Positions 24,158 to 34,155 of a stretch of 57,873 nt of DNA are shown here, one piece after another. A model generated the notes under the pieces. It worked only from the letters and a program-made list of their open reading frames with translations. It did not search any database and was not told where the DNA came from. This DNA comes from Bacteroidota bacterium (GTDB lineage Bacteria > Bacteroidota > Bacteroidia > Chitinophagales > Chitinophagaceae). The position numbers were made by a program, and so were the translations under genes. The stretch covers positions 1-57,873 of the forward strand of contig JAFDXP010000033.1 in NCBI GenBank assembly GCA_018267875.1. Direction: 5' to 3'. Every line of letters begins with the position of its first letter. The first letter of the stretch is position 1.

Positions 24158-25270
24158 ATGGAATCGCAAACGTCTCAAAATAGTTCGATGGAAGAAACAA
24201 ATTCCAAAAAGAAAAAAATATTTCCAATCCTTTTAGCTGCCCTTGTCATTTCTGGTGGGGCTTATGGAATCTCTCGCTACATACATGGACAACACCATGA
24301 AGAAACCGATGATGCTCAAATTGATGCAAACATCAGTCCGGTTATTCCGCGTGTTCCTGGTTATGTGGCTGAAGTACGGGTGAAAGATAATCAACGGGTA
24401 AAGAAAGGCGATACGCTTTTGATCTTAGATGATAGGGATATGCGTATCCGTGTTGAGCAGGCAGAAGCAGCATTAATAGGGGCGCAAAGTAACTTAGGTG
24501 TCGCACAAGCTACTACTATGGCTTCTCAGGCAAACATATCATCTGCACAAGCAAATGTAGCAACGGTTCAAGCACAAATTGAAGCAGCGAAAGTTAATGT
24601 ATGGCGCACTAATCAAGACTTTCAGCGATATTCAAACCTGATCAAAGATCATTCTATTACTCAACAACAATATGAGCAAGCATTAGCTGCAAAGCAAACT
24701 GCTGAAAGACAATTGGAAATTTTGCAAGAACAGAAAAATGCAGCTTCACGACAAACAAGTGCAATAGCATCACAAAGTGGAGCAACGTCCAAACAAGTGA
24801 ATGTAGCAGATGCGAATATTCGTCAGCGCCAAGCAGATTTGGATAATGCTAAGCTCAATCTTTCCTATACGATTATAACAGCACCTGAGGATGGCGTTCT
24901 TTCCAAAATAAATATCCAACCTGGTCAATTTATAAATGCCGGCCAATCACTTTTCAGCGTTGTCTTAGATAAAAATATTTGGGTAACTGCTAATTTTAAA
25001 GAAACGCAAATTGGTAAAATGAAACCAGGGCAAAAGGTGTGGATTCGCGTAGATGCCTTGTCCGGTCATAAGTTTGAAGCAAAGGTATCGTCATTTGCTC
25101 CTGCTACCGGATCAAAATTTGCTTTGTTGCCACCGGATAATGCAAGTGGTAATTTTGTGCGAGTTGTGCAACGTGTTCCGGTAAAAATTGAATTTTCGAA
25201 TGCTGTTGATGAAAAGAAAGTTTTGTTGCGACCCGGCATGAATGTGGATGTTGATGTCAATCTTGATTAG
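24158..25270 (+). CDS. emrA: HlyD/EmrA-type membrane fusion protein
   Basis: 370 residues: a short cytoplasmic N-terminus, one membrane helix (about 21-40), then HHEETDDAQIDANISPVIPRV, the classic EmrA start. A biotinyl-lipoyl half motif (GYVAEVRVKDNQRVKKGD), a long Ala/Gln-rich coiled-coil hairpin (about 110-225), the second lipoyl half (ITAPEDGVLSKINIQPGQF) and a beta-barrel follow. It links the inner-membrane pump EmrB to the TolC-like channel in the periplasm. Confidence 0.92.
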   Translation: MESQTSQNSSMEETNSKKKKIFPILLAALVISGGAYGISRYIHGQHHEETDDAQIDANISPVIPRVPGYVAEVRVKDNQRVKKGDTLLILDDRDMRIRVEQAEAALIGAQSNLGVAQATTMASQANISSAQANVATVQAQIEAAKVNVWRTNQDFQRYSNLIKDHSITQQQYEQALAAKQTAERQLEILQEQKNAASRQTSAIASQSGATSKQVNVADANIRQRQADLDNAKLNLSYTIITAPEDGVLSKINIQPGQFINAGQSLFSVVLDKNIWVTANFKETQIGKMKPGQKVWIRVDALSGHKFEAKVSSFAPATGSKFALLPPDNASGNFVRVVQRVPVKIEFSNAVDEKKVLLRPGMNVDVDVNLD

Positions 25271-25319
25271 TGCGTGCCTTTTAGAAAAAATCATTATTCT
25301 ATTTTATTATTGATAAGCT

Positions 25320-26900
25320 ATGACCGATCATAATTCGCTGGTTGAATACGGCTTTCGTAGAGTCATCATCACTATTACTGCCATCTTTTGCGCTTTGCTT
25401 GAGATTGTAGATACAACCATTGTCAATGTAGCACTCAACGATATGCGCGGCAATCTTGGTGCTACGCTTTCCGAAGTTGGCTGGGTAATTACGGCTTATG
25501 CCATTGCCAATGTTATTGTAGTACCGATGACTACTTGGCTATCTCAACAATTTGGACGACGAAATTATTTCGCCGCTTCTATCATCATCTTTACGGTTGC
25601 TTCATTTTTATGTGGTAATGCGACAAGTATTTGGGAGTTGGTTTTCTTTCGTTTTATTCAAGGTTTGGGCGGTGGAGCTTTGTTAGTTACTTCTCAAACG
25701 ATTATAACAGAAAGTTATCCTCCCGAAAAACGCGGAATGGCTCAAGCAATTTATGGATTAGGGGTCATTATCGGGCCAACTTTAGGACCACCATTAGGAG
25801 GCTATATAGTAGATCATTTCTCTTGGTCGCATATCTTTTACATTAACATTCCAATTGGAATTATTGCCACCATTCTCACACTGCAATTTGTTAGAAGCCC
25901 AAGATATACAGAGAAAACAAACAGAAATGATATTGATTGGTGGGGTATTGGTCTATTGGCAGTAGCCGTCGGTTCTTTGCAATATATCTTAGAACGAGGT
26001 CAAGAAGATGATTGGTTTAGCAGTACGGCAATTATTGTACTAACTATCACAACTGTATTTGGCGCTTTCTTTTTCATTTGGCGAGAACTCACCTATCGCA
26101 ATCCCATTGTAGATTTGAGAGTGTTAAAAAATAGTAATCTACGAATTGGTACAATCCTCTCCTTTATTTTGGGTTTTGGCTTATATGGTAGTGTTTTTGT
26201 GATTCCGGTTTACACACAAGCCACCTTAGGTTGGACAGCTCAGCAAGCAGGTATGTTAATGATTCCTTCTGCTTTGACTACTGCTTTTATGATGCCTATA
26301 ATTGGTAAACTCTTAGAAAAGGGTGTTCCACAACAATACCTTGTTGCTTCAGGAATGCTTTTATTTTTTGGATATAGTTTTTGGACTTCTCAAATTCTAA
26401 CTCCGGACACCAGTGAGCAAGCCTTTTTTTGGCCACTGATTGTGCGTGGAATTGGTATGGGTATGCTGTTTATTCCGATTACCACTTTAGCATTGTCCAC
26501 TTTGAAAGGGTTAGATATTGGTAAAGGTGCTGCTTTTACAGGTATGATGCGTCAGTTGGGCGGTTCGTTTGGTATTGCGGTAATCACCACCTTTATTGCA
26601 CATCAAGGTATGATTCATAGAAATGACATGGTTAGCAAGTTGGATGTGAATTCTGCAGTAGTACAACAAAGAGTGCAAAGTTTGCAACAAGGATTTATGG
26701 CAAAAGGAATGACGGCTGATGTGGCAAAAAATAGTACATACAAATTGCTTGATTATTCGGTAACAAAACAAGCAACTGTATTGACCTACATGGATGTGTT
26801 TCTGTACATCGGTATCTTATTCTTGATTTGCATTCCCTTTATCTTAATAGCTAAAGGTAAACGCCCCAAAAATTTGGACTTGAGTGAGGCTATGCACTGA
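25320..26900 (+). CDS. emrB: EmrB-type MFS drug transporter (DHA2, 14 helices)
   Basis: 526 residues with about 14 hydrophobic segments. DHA2 motifs include EIVDTTIVNVALNDM in helix 1, the loop WLSQQFGRRNYF, motif C GLGVIIGPTLGPPLGG, and GMMRQLGGSFGIAV. It exports hydrophobic compounds by proton antiport through EmrA and TolC; the substrates are unknown. It is the last gene of the operon. Confidence 0.93.
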   Translation: MTDHNSLVEYGFRRVIITITAIFCALLEIVDTTIVNVALNDMRGNLGATLSEVGWVITAYAIANVIVVPMTTWLSQQFGRRNYFAASIIIFTVASFLCGNATSIWELVFFRFIQGLGGGALLVTSQTIITESYPPEKRGMAQAIYGLGVIIGPTLGPPLGGYIVDHFSWSHIFYINIPIGIIATILTLQFVRSPRYTEKTNRNDIDWWGIGLLAVAVGSLQYILERGQEDDWFSSTAIIVLTITTVFGAFFFIWRELTYRNPIVDLRVLKNSNLRIGTILSFILGFGLYGSVFVIPVYTQATLGWTAQQAGMLMIPSALTTAFMMPIIGKLLEKGVPQQYLVASGMLLFFGYSFWTSQILTPDTSEQAFFWPLIVRGIGMGMLFIPITTLALSTLKGLDIGKGAAFTGMMRQLGGSFGIAVITTFIAHQGMIHRNDMVSKLDVNSAVVQQRVQSLQQGFMAKGMTADVAKNSTYKLLDYSVTKQATVLTYMDVFLYIGILFLICIPFILIAKGKRPKNLDLSEAMH

Positions 26901-26962
26901 TATTGGTGATTGTTTAAAAGGCTAATCCATCCTTTATTCAATGAATATTGAGGCTTAATACG

Positions 26963-27457
26963 TTATCGTTTGCCTAATTCTATCACTTCGCAATTGCGCA
27001 TGATAGAACCATCAATTGTTAACCGAACTATAGTTCTCACTTTATGCCAACCATGCTTACCGGCAGCTCCGGGATTGATGTGAAGACATTTTATTTTTTC
27101 GTCAAAAAGTATTTTAAGAATATGGGAATGACCTGAAATAAAAAGTTGTGCAGGTGCGCAATTTAATTCTTCTTTTGCTACACTGGAATATCGTCCCGGA
27201 TATCCACCAATATGAATCATTAGTACTTGAATATCTTCACAGAAAAAACGAAGTTTTTCAGGAAATTGATGTCGAACGGCTTGCCCATCAATGTTTCCAT
27301 ACACGCCACGTAAGGGTTTGAATTTAGAAAGCTTCTCTATTACTTGCCCATCACCAAAATCACCGGCATGCCATATTTCATCGCAAGTTTCAAAATGCCG
27401 AAATACAACATCATCTAAATATCCATGCGTGTCAGAAATGATTCCTATTTGTTGCAT
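26963..27457 (-). CDS. YfcE/MJ0936-type metallophosphoesterase
   Basis: 164 residues with every calcineurin-like motif of the YfcE group in order: GIISDTHGYLD (about 4-14), WHAGDFGDG, GVYGNIDG, MIHIGGYPG, FISGHSHILKI and HINPGAAGKHGW. Members are small Mn-dependent phosphodiesterases of unknown natural substrate. It is on the opposite strand to emrB and in line with lpxK, but 92 nt separate them. Confidence 0.92.
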   Translation of the reverse strand: MQQIGIISDTHGYLDDVVFRHFETCDEIWHAGDFGDGQVIEKLSKFKPLRGVYGNIDGQAVRHQFPEKLRFFCEDIQVLMIHIGGYPGRYSSVAKEELNCAPAQLFISGHSHILKILFDEKIKCLHINPGAAGKHGWHKVRTIVRLTIDGSIMRNCEVIELGKR

Positions 27458-27549
27458 TCAACTAAACTTAAACGTGGAGAAATTGAATAAGATGATTTTA
27501 CTTTAAAAAAGCCAAGTTAGGCGAACCGTCTTGAAAGTACTGATGTCAA

Positions 27550-28638
27550 TTACTCAAAGGGCATTCTATATTCTGAAGTAGCTTGTTCAACATAAGAAAC
27601 TATTCTTTGTTGAAACGGAGCTGTTCCTTCAAACAAAAATTCCACTTTGATGGGCACTACTACAACGGTTGCACCTATTTTATTGATTGCTTCTCGTTGT
27701 AAATGCAATCGAGTCGCATCTTTTTCCGTTGTAACAATCATTTTGTTTTCTACATCCCAATTTTTCCAAGTCTCGGCAATCTCTTCCATGTCCTTGCTGA
27801 GGAAATAATGATGATCTGGATAGGATAAAACATGTGTCTGACGGGCTTCTTGTTGAATATGAGCTACGAAGGGTTCCGGCTTTGCTATACAACAAACAAT
27901 CAGGGCATGAGCATCATTTAATGAAATCGGCTCACCGGAAAACAAATCATACGGCGCATCATAGTTTATGCTTGAGAAAAAGATAGACTGATGTGGCAAA
28001 AGTGAAATTTTAGCAATAATTTCATTTGCTTGATCAAACGAAAGTGTTTTGGGGCATTTTGAAATAATTATAACATCGGCCCGTTGATAAGCATTTCGAC
28101 TTTCACGAAGACGACCATAAGGTAGAATATAGTCGGAATAAAATGGCTTTGAGTAGTCTGTAATTAAGATATTCATTCCAGGTTTTACTGATCTGTGTTG
28201 GTAGGCATCATCAAGCAACACGATATCTATATCCGGCATCCTTTGTAATAGGCTTGGGATGCCCGTCATTCGCTCTTCTGCAACGCTTACAATTAATTCA
28301 GGAAACTTCAAATGATATTGCATCGGCTCATCTCCAATTTTAAGAGCATTGGTCTGTTCATCAGCAATCAAAAACCCTTGTGTTCTTCTTTTATATCCTC
28401 GGCTCATAGTGGCTACCCGATATTGATATTGTAATAGACGTATGAGATATTCTACGTGTGGTGTTTTTCCGGTGCCACCAACTGATAAATTGCCAACTGA
28501 AATAATAGGAACACTGAAAGAAACAGAGGAAAAAAATCCGGTGTCATACAGTCTATTTCGTATCCACACTGCAGCACCATATAGCAAGGCAAATGGATAA
28601 AGAAATAGCCTTAAAATTTGTAATAAAAATGAACGCAT
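27550..28638 (-). CDS. lpxK: tetraacyldisaccharide 4'-kinase
   Basis: 362 residues, one N-terminal membrane anchor (about 5-25), then the P-loop region PIISVGNLSVGGTGKTPHVE (about 44-63), RGYKRRTQGF, and the LpxK hallmark DIVLLDDAYQHRSVKPG. LpxK phosphorylates the 4' position of the lipid A disaccharide at the inner membrane, which indicates a lipid A-bearing Gram-negative envelope. Other lpx genes are not nearby. Confidence 0.94.
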   Translation of the reverse strand: MRSFLLQILRLFLYPFALLYGAAVWIRNRLYDTGFFSSVSFSVPIISVGNLSVGGTGKTPHVEYLIRLLQYQYRVATMSRGYKRRTQGFLIADEQTNALKIGDEPMQYHLKFPELIVSVAEERMTGIPSLLQRMPDIDIVLLDDAYQHRSVKPGMNILITDYSKPFYSDYILPYGRLRESRNAYQRADVIIISKCPKTLSFDQANEIIAKISLLPHQSIFFSSINYDAPYDLFSGEPISLNDAHALIVCCIAKPEPFVAHIQQEARQTHVLSYPDHHYFLSKDMEEIAETWKNWDVENKMIVTTEKDATRLHLQREAINKIGATVVVVPIKVEFLFEGTAPFQQRIVSYVEQATSEYRMPFE

Positions 28639-28675
28639 GGCGATATCAAAACTTCCGGCAAAGAAAAGCTATTCA

Positions 28676-29701
28676 TCACAACAGCCCTGCGTGTTCGAGT
28701 GCATATTCTAAAATTTTTTCTCTTGGATCAAATGGTTTCAACTTGTCTAATCCTAAAAATGTTCGTGCTTCCTCAACCAATTCCAAGTTGTCTTTTGGGA
28801 CAGATTCGTTTTTTCGTAGAAAGGAAAAGGTGCCTGCTTCTTTTAAACACCGCTCAGGAATTAAGCCTATTACTTCGCTACCTATCAATTCTACACCTGC
28901 TTCTACTGCCAACATTTCACAAGTTTGCCAAACCTGTAACAGAGAAGTTATTCTATAATCAAGCAAATTAAAGGATACTTGCGCGCAATTATAATCTGCC
29001 ATATACCAACCAATGGCGCGCACCTTAGGAAGTAATCCGGCAATGTGCTTTCCTTTTTCTTTATGTCCTCTTTCTCGAATGCGAGAAGCAATAAAATGGG
29101 CTACTTCAATCTTTTCTGTGTTTAATGCAATGTTGAAGGCTACTAAAATATCGCGTATACCCATCACCGTTGCACCGGATGTTGCATTGAAAGCAACAGT
29201 ATTGTCAGATATCCAATCAGGGTGTTTCATTTTTTCTTCTAATCCTTCGAATTGCCCTCTACGAAGGTCGGGTAGTGCTTTCCGATACTCGTTTTTAGCA
29301 GAATGTTCATACAAATAAATCGGAATTTTCAATTCATTTCCAACTCGAATACAAAGACTGTTTATAATTTCTTTTGCTTCTTCTAATTGAATGTTTGCCA
29401 ATGGCACAAAAGGACAAACGTCCGTGGCTCCAATTCTTGGATGAACACCTTCCTGGGTTTGCATTTCTATCTCTTCAGCGGCACATTGAATAGCCCTAAA
29501 CGCAGCTTCAGCTACTGATTGTGGTAAACCTGCAAAAGTCATAACGGTGCGATTGGCAGCAGGGCTGATGTCAATATGTAACAGTTTAACTCCTTCAACT
29601 GAACGAATAGCAGATGCTATTCTATCAATTTTTACCTGATCTCTGCCTTCGCTAAAATTGGGAATACACTCCAATAAGGGTAGCCTTGTTTTCATTATCA
29701 T
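28676..29701 (-). CDS. ftcD: glutamate formimidoyltransferase
   Basis: 341 residues corresponding to the formiminotransferase half of FtcD, without the cyclodeaminase domain. Visible are LECIPNFSEGRDQVKIDRI, LLHIDISPAANRTVMTFAG, GVHPRIGATDVCPFVPL and VRAIGWYMADYNCAQVSFNL. It moves the formimino group from N-formimino-L-glutamate to tetrahydrofolate, the last step of one histidine degradation route. Other hut genes are not in the window. ATG 29695 is an alternative start two codons later. Confidence 0.92.
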   Translation of the reverse strand: MIMKTRLPLLECIPNFSEGRDQVKIDRIASAIRSVEGVKLLHIDISPAANRTVMTFAGLPQSVAEAAFRAIQCAAEEIEMQTQEGVHPRIGATDVCPFVPLANIQLEEAKEIINSLCIRVGNELKIPIYLYEHSAKNEYRKALPDLRRGQFEGLEEKMKHPDWISDNTVAFNATSGATVMGIRDILVAFNIALNTEKIEVAHFIASRIRERGHKEKGKHIAGLLPKVRAIGWYMADYNCAQVSFNLLDYRITSLLQVWQTCEMLAVEAGVELIGSEVIGLIPERCLKEAGTFSFLRKNESVPKDNLELVEEARTFLGLDKLKPFDPREKILEYALEHAGLL

Positions 29702-29744
29702 AAAAGTAGTGCAGTTATACTAACTTGCAGAGAGCATTTTGTTG

Positions 29745-30344
29745 ATGAACTACATTCCACATCCTACCATTCTTATAGGAAAACTTGTTCGGTTAGAACC
29801 CATGCGAAAAGATCATTTTCCACTATTGGCAGCCGTTTCTAAAGATACCAGAATTTGGGAGCAGCTACCCATCGATGGAACTAAGGAAAATTTGTTGAAG
29901 GAATATATTCAGGAAGCAGTGTTGAAAAGAGCAATTGGAGAGCAATACCCATTCACCATCTTTGACCATCTCAAAAATATTCCGATTGGCAGCACCAGAT
30001 TATTTGACTTTTTCCCCGAACATAAAAAAATAGAAATAGGGTGGACTTGGCTTTCACCAAATTATTGGGGTGGCTGTTTTAATTTAGAATGTAAACTATT
30101 GCTGTTGACTTTCTGTTTTGAAACCCTATTACTCAATCGGGTTCAATTAAAAACACGAGATACCAACTTGCGATCTCAAGCTGCAATTCTTAAAATTGGT
30201 GCAAAAAAAGAGGGTGTGCTACGAAAAGATAGAGTGATGAGAAATGGAGAAGTACGTGACACTTATTTATTTAGCATAATTGATACAGAATGGGAACAAA
30301 CAAAAAGTAAATTGGAAACTATGATAAAAAACTATGACAATTAA
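29745..30344 (+). CDS. GNAT family N-acetyltransferase
   Basis: 199 residues of the RimJ/RimL-like group: LVRLEPMRKDHFPLLAAV at the start, a central IGSTRLFDFFPEHKKIEIGW, an acetyl-CoA region around LSPNYWGGCFNLECK, and the C-terminal ILKIGAKKEGVLRKDRVM. It transfers an acetyl group to an amine of a protein or small molecule; the target is unknown. ATG 29745 is used rather than the TTG at 29739. Divergent from ftcD. Confidence 0.88.
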   Translation: MNYIPHPTILIGKLVRLEPMRKDHFPLLAAVSKDTRIWEQLPIDGTKENLLKEYIQEAVLKRAIGEQYPFTIFDHLKNIPIGSTRLFDFFPEHKKIEIGWTWLSPNYWGGCFNLECKLLLLTFCFETLLLNRVQLKTRDTNLRSQAAILKIGAKKEGVLRKDRVMRNGEVRDTYLFSIIDTEWEQTKSKLETMIKNYDN

Positions 30345-30441
30345 ATAACTTGCTATTCTGAAAATAATTAAGTTTAAAGACACTTTCAATGTTACCGAAA
30401 GAAAGCGGAGTCATATATTAATCATCCAAAAAAATCAGACA

Positions 30442-32241
30442 TTGAAGCCAACTAACATCAACAATCCGGAATATTTTCATCAGGTGGTAGATTGTCAATA
30501 TGCTTGCCCATCCCACACGCCCGTCCCTGAATACATCCGATTAATTGCTGCTGGAAAATTTACCGAAGCTTATATGGTTAACTGGGATTCAAACGTATTT
30601 CCAGGTGTGCTAGGACGAACGTGTGATCGTCCTTGTGAGCCTGCTTGCCGACGAGGTAGGGTGGAAGAAGAGCCGGTTGCTATTTGCCGACTAAAACGGG
30701 TAGCCGCAGACAATAAAGCGGAAGTACAACAGTATATGCCTCAAGGTCCTTTTTCGCCGAATGGCAAAAAGATTGCTTTAGTTGGTGGAGGTCCTGCTTC
30801 CTTAACGGTTGCTCGCGATTTAGCACCCTTAGGTTATGAAATACATTTGTATGACGAACAGCGTGCCGGTGGCGGGTTTATGCGAAGCCAAATTCCTTCT
30901 TTTCGCCTTCCGGAAACTGTATTGAATGAAGAAGTAGGGTACATTCTCAATATGGGAATTCATACACATTTCAATCATTATGTTCGTTCTTTAAAAGAAT
31001 TACTTCAGTCGGATTATGATGCCGTTTTTATAGGTTCAGGCGCACCGCGTGGAAGAGATTTACCTGAATTGCCTGGCAGAAATGAAGGAGATGCCAACAT
31101 TCATATCGGGATCAATTGGTTAGCTTCCGTTGCTTTTGAACACACGAAAAAAATTGGCAAACGTGTCCTTGTTTTGGGTGGAGGAAATACGGCAATGGAT
31201 TGTTGTAGAACCGCGCGAAGGCTTGGCGGCGAGTCTGTGAAAGTGTTGGTTAGAAGCCCTTTTGAAGAAATGAAAGCCTCGCCATGGGAAAAAGAAGATG
31301 CCATTCATGAAGATATTCCCATCATTGACAATCATGTACCCAAATCGTTTGTTGTCAAAGACGGACAATTAATAGGTATGACTTTTGAAAAAGTGAAAGC
31401 TGAATATGTTGAAAACAAAAGAAAATTAGTTTCTACTGGAGAACCGGAGGTATTTTATGAAGCAGATGATGTATTGATAGCTATTGGACAAGAAAATAGT
31501 TTTCCATGGATTGAACGCGATTTGGGTATAGAATTTGACAAGTGGAATATGCCCTTAGTTGATGAAACAACCTATGACTCAACTAATGAAAAAGTTTTTT
31601 TTGGAGGCGATGCCGCTTTTGGACCTAAAAATGTAATCACTGCCGTAGCTCAAGGTCATCAAGCTGCTATTTCCATTCATCTATTTTGTTCGGAAATGAA
31701 TATGAAAACAGATCGCCCTGCTCCGTTTGTCAATCTGCATAACATGAAAATGGGCATTCATGAATGGAGTTATGATAACAATATTGTTACAGACCAACGT
31801 TATGTAGTGCCACAAGCAGCTAAAACTGAAACTTTACGCGATAGAAAAAAAGAAGTTGAGCTTGGTTTTGATGTGATGGAAGGTTTTAAAGAAGCACAAC
31901 GTTGCTTAAACTGTGATGTACAAACCGTTTTCACCGAATCAAAGTGTATTGAATGTGATGCTTGTGTTGATATTTGCCCTACTTCTTGTATCACCTTTAC
32001 AACAAATGAAGAGAACGAGACGGATCTTCGAAATAAATTAAAAGTACCTGCTACTAATTTGTCTCAACCACTTTATATTTCTGATATCTTACCAACTAAA
32101 AGGGTTATGATCAAAGATGAAAACGTGTGTTTGCATTGCAGTTTATGTGCCGAACGCTGCCCAACCGCAGCTTGGGACATGAAGCAGTTTTACTACAACA
32201 TTACAAAGGCGATGGGTATGAAAAATGAAGTGGTAGGTTAA
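30442..32241 (+). CDS. GltD-like FAD/NAD(P) oxidoreductase with C-terminal 2x[4Fe-4S] ferredoxin domain
   Basis: 599 residues. The N-terminal GltD-type Fe-S domain has CQYACPSHTPVPEYIRLI and CDRPCEPACRRG. Two Rossmann motifs follow, ALVGGGPASLTVARDL (FAD) and RVLVLGGGNTAMDCCRTAR (NAD(P)H). The C-terminus carries two ferredoxin clusters, CIECDACVDICPTSC and CLHCSLCAERCPTAA. There is no glutamate synthase large subunit nearby; korA follows after 51 nt. I infer that it moves electrons between the oxoacid oxidoreductase and NAD(P)H. No in-frame ATG lies near the N-terminus, so a TTG start at 30442 is proposed. Confidence 0.85.
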   Translation: MKPTNINNPEYFHQVVDCQYACPSHTPVPEYIRLIAAGKFTEAYMVNWDSNVFPGVLGRTCDRPCEPACRRGRVEEEPVAICRLKRVAADNKAEVQQYMPQGPFSPNGKKIALVGGGPASLTVARDLAPLGYEIHLYDEQRAGGGFMRSQIPSFRLPETVLNEEVGYILNMGIHTHFNHYVRSLKELLQSDYDAVFIGSGAPRGRDLPELPGRNEGDANIHIGINWLASVAFEHTKKIGKRVLVLGGGNTAMDCCRTARRLGGESVKVLVRSPFEEMKASPWEKEDAIHEDIPIIDNHVPKSFVVKDGQLIGMTFEKVKAEYVENKRKLVSTGEPEVFYEADDVLIAIGQENSFPWIERDLGIEFDKWNMPLVDETTYDSTNEKVFFGGDAAFGPKNVITAVAQGHQAAISIHLFCSEMNMKTDRPAPFVNLHNMKMGIHEWSYDNNIVTDQRYVVPQAAKTETLRDRKKEVELGFDVMEGFKEAQRCLNCDVQTVFTESKCIECDACVDICPTSCITFTTNEENETDLRNKLKVPATNLSQPLYISDILPTKRVMIKDENVCLHCSLCAERCPTAAWDMKQFYYNITKAMGMKNEVVG

Positions 32242-32295
32242 TCCATCAAACAAAATATTTACCAACGCCAATTTTGATTAAGAAAAACATTTTTG

Positions 32296-34107
32296 ATGAT
32301 AAATGATTTTGTAGTTCGTTTTGCCAATGTTAACGGAACTGGTTCTGCCAGTGCCAATTTCCTATTTACGAAGTCTATCTTCAGAATGGGGGTGCCTGTA
32401 ACTCCTAAAAATATCTTTCCTTCCAACATTCAAGGATTGCCAACTTGGTATGAAGTTCGGGTGTCAGAAAAAGGATGGCAGGGACGCAAAGAAGGAATAG
32501 ATTTATTGGTTTGCGTCAACCCGCAAAGCATGGCAAAAGATGTTGAAAGCGTAAAAACCGGAGGATATTTTTTGTATGATAGTTCTAAGCAATTGCATGA
32601 TGAATTTATTCGAGCAGATATCCATTATTTAGGTATCCCGCTCATGGAAATTTGTAATCGAGAATATACAGATGCTCGCCAACGGCAATTGTTCAAAAAC
32701 ATTGTTTATGTAGGAGCTTTATCCGCTTTGCTGAATATCGAATTTGAAGTATTATCCGGATTGCTGAATGATCAATTTAAGGGTAAAGAAAAATTGATTG
32801 CACCTAATGTAAAAGCCCTTCAATTAGGTGCAGAATTTGCTCGCACAAACTTTACTTGTCCTTTGCCCTTTTATGTGGAACGAAGAAACCTGATTGGCGA
32901 TTCGATCCTGGTGGATGGCAACACTGCTTGTGGTTTGGGTGCTGTGTATGGTGGCGCAACTGTTTGTGCTTGGTATCCGATTACGCCTTCTACATCGGTT
33001 GCCGAAGCTTTTAATGACTATGCTCAAGAATTTCGTGTAGATGCTGAATCCGGAGCTAAAAATTATGCCATCGTTCAAGCAGAAGATGAATTGGCAGCGA
33101 TTGGAATGGTTATAGGAGCAGGCTGGAATGGAGCACGTTCATTTACCGCCACCAGTGGTCCCGGAGTTTCGCTAATGAATGAATTTTTAGGGTTGGCTTA
33201 TTTTGCTGAAATTCCCTCTGTGTTAATAGATGTACAACGAGCCGGGCCTTCTACCGGAATGCCTACACGAACGCAACAAAGCGATGTTTTAGAAGCAGCT
33301 TATGCTTCACATGGAGACACCAAACACGTACTTCTGCTGCCTTCCACTCCAAAGGAGTGCTTTGACATGACCGCTCAAGCATTAGACTTAGCAGAACAAC
33401 TACAAACCCCCATTATTGTATTAACAGACCTTGATTTGGGCATGAACGATCATCTTTCACCACCATTTGAATGGGATGATTCTGTAAAATATCAGCGTGG
33501 AAAAGTGTTGACAGCTCAAGACCTTGATAACATGGGGAAATTTGGACGTTATCTTGATGTAGATGGTGATGGTATTCCCTATCGCACCTATCCAGGCACT
33601 CATCCCAGCAAAGGATCGTTTTTTACAAGAGGTACTTCGCGAGATGAATATGCTATTTATACAGAAGATGGTGCGGTCTATAAACGAAATATGGATAGGC
33701 TGATGGTAAAATGGGAAACCGCTAAAGAATTAGTACCTAAGCCAGTTATTCGTCAAGCTAAAATAGCTACTCAAGTAGGTGTGATATATTTTGGCACCTC
33801 TAATCATGCTACCGATGAAGCACTATTTCTATTAAGTGAAAAAGGAGTTCATTTTGATTCACTTCGTTTACGGGCCTTTCCTTTTTATCAACAAGTAGCT
33901 GATTTTATTGCTGCACATGACCAAGTTTTTGTAATTGAACAAAACAGAGATGCACAAATGCGTAGCTTACTTATGATTGAACTAAACATCGCACCAGAAA
34001 AACTCATTTCTATTTTAAATTATGATGGAACGCCAATGACGGCAGAAAATATTGTTCAACAGATTCAATCCAAATTCAAACAGTCCTCTAAAGTAATTCC
34101 AGCATAA
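32296..34107 (+). CDS. korA: 2-oxoacid (2-oxoglutarate):ferredoxin oxidoreductase, fused gamma-alpha subunit
   Basis: 603 residues. Residues about 1-190 are the gamma-type domain (RFANVNGTGSASANFLFTKS). The alpha-type pyrimidine-binding domain starts at VDGNTACGLGAVYGGA and has WYPITPSTSVAEAF, FTATSGPGVSLMNEFLGLAYF and QRAGPSTGMPTRTQQSDVL. A C-terminal transketolase-like domain completes it. With KorB it interconverts 2-oxoglutarate and succinyl-CoA with a low-potential electron carrier. Pyruvate or branched oxoacids are possible, but icd next door favours 2-oxoglutarate. ATG 32296 is used, one codon after a TTG. Confidence 0.9.
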   Translation: MINDFVVRFANVNGTGSASANFLFTKSIFRMGVPVTPKNIFPSNIQGLPTWYEVRVSEKGWQGRKEGIDLLVCVNPQSMAKDVESVKTGGYFLYDSSKQLHDEFIRADIHYLGIPLMEICNREYTDARQRQLFKNIVYVGALSALLNIEFEVLSGLLNDQFKGKEKLIAPNVKALQLGAEFARTNFTCPLPFYVERRNLIGDSILVDGNTACGLGAVYGGATVCAWYPITPSTSVAEAFNDYAQEFRVDAESGAKNYAIVQAEDELAAIGMVIGAGWNGARSFTATSGPGVSLMNEFLGLAYFAEIPSVLIDVQRAGPSTGMPTRTQQSDVLEAAYASHGDTKHVLLLPSTPKECFDMTAQALDLAEQLQTPIIVLTDLDLGMNDHLSPPFEWDDSVKYQRGKVLTAQDLDNMGKFGRYLDVDGDGIPYRTYPGTHPSKGSFFTRGTSRDEYAIYTEDGAVYKRNMDRLMVKWETAKELVPKPVIRQAKIATQVGVIYFGTSNHATDEALFLLSEKGVHFDSLRLRAFPFYQQVADFIAAHDQVFVIEQNRDAQMRSLLMIELNIAPEKLISILNYDGTPMTAENIVQQIQSKFKQSSKVIPA

Positions 34108-34155
34108 AGAAGCTTTGATTCAAAATAAGAGTTGAACCAACAAAGGAAAAAAATC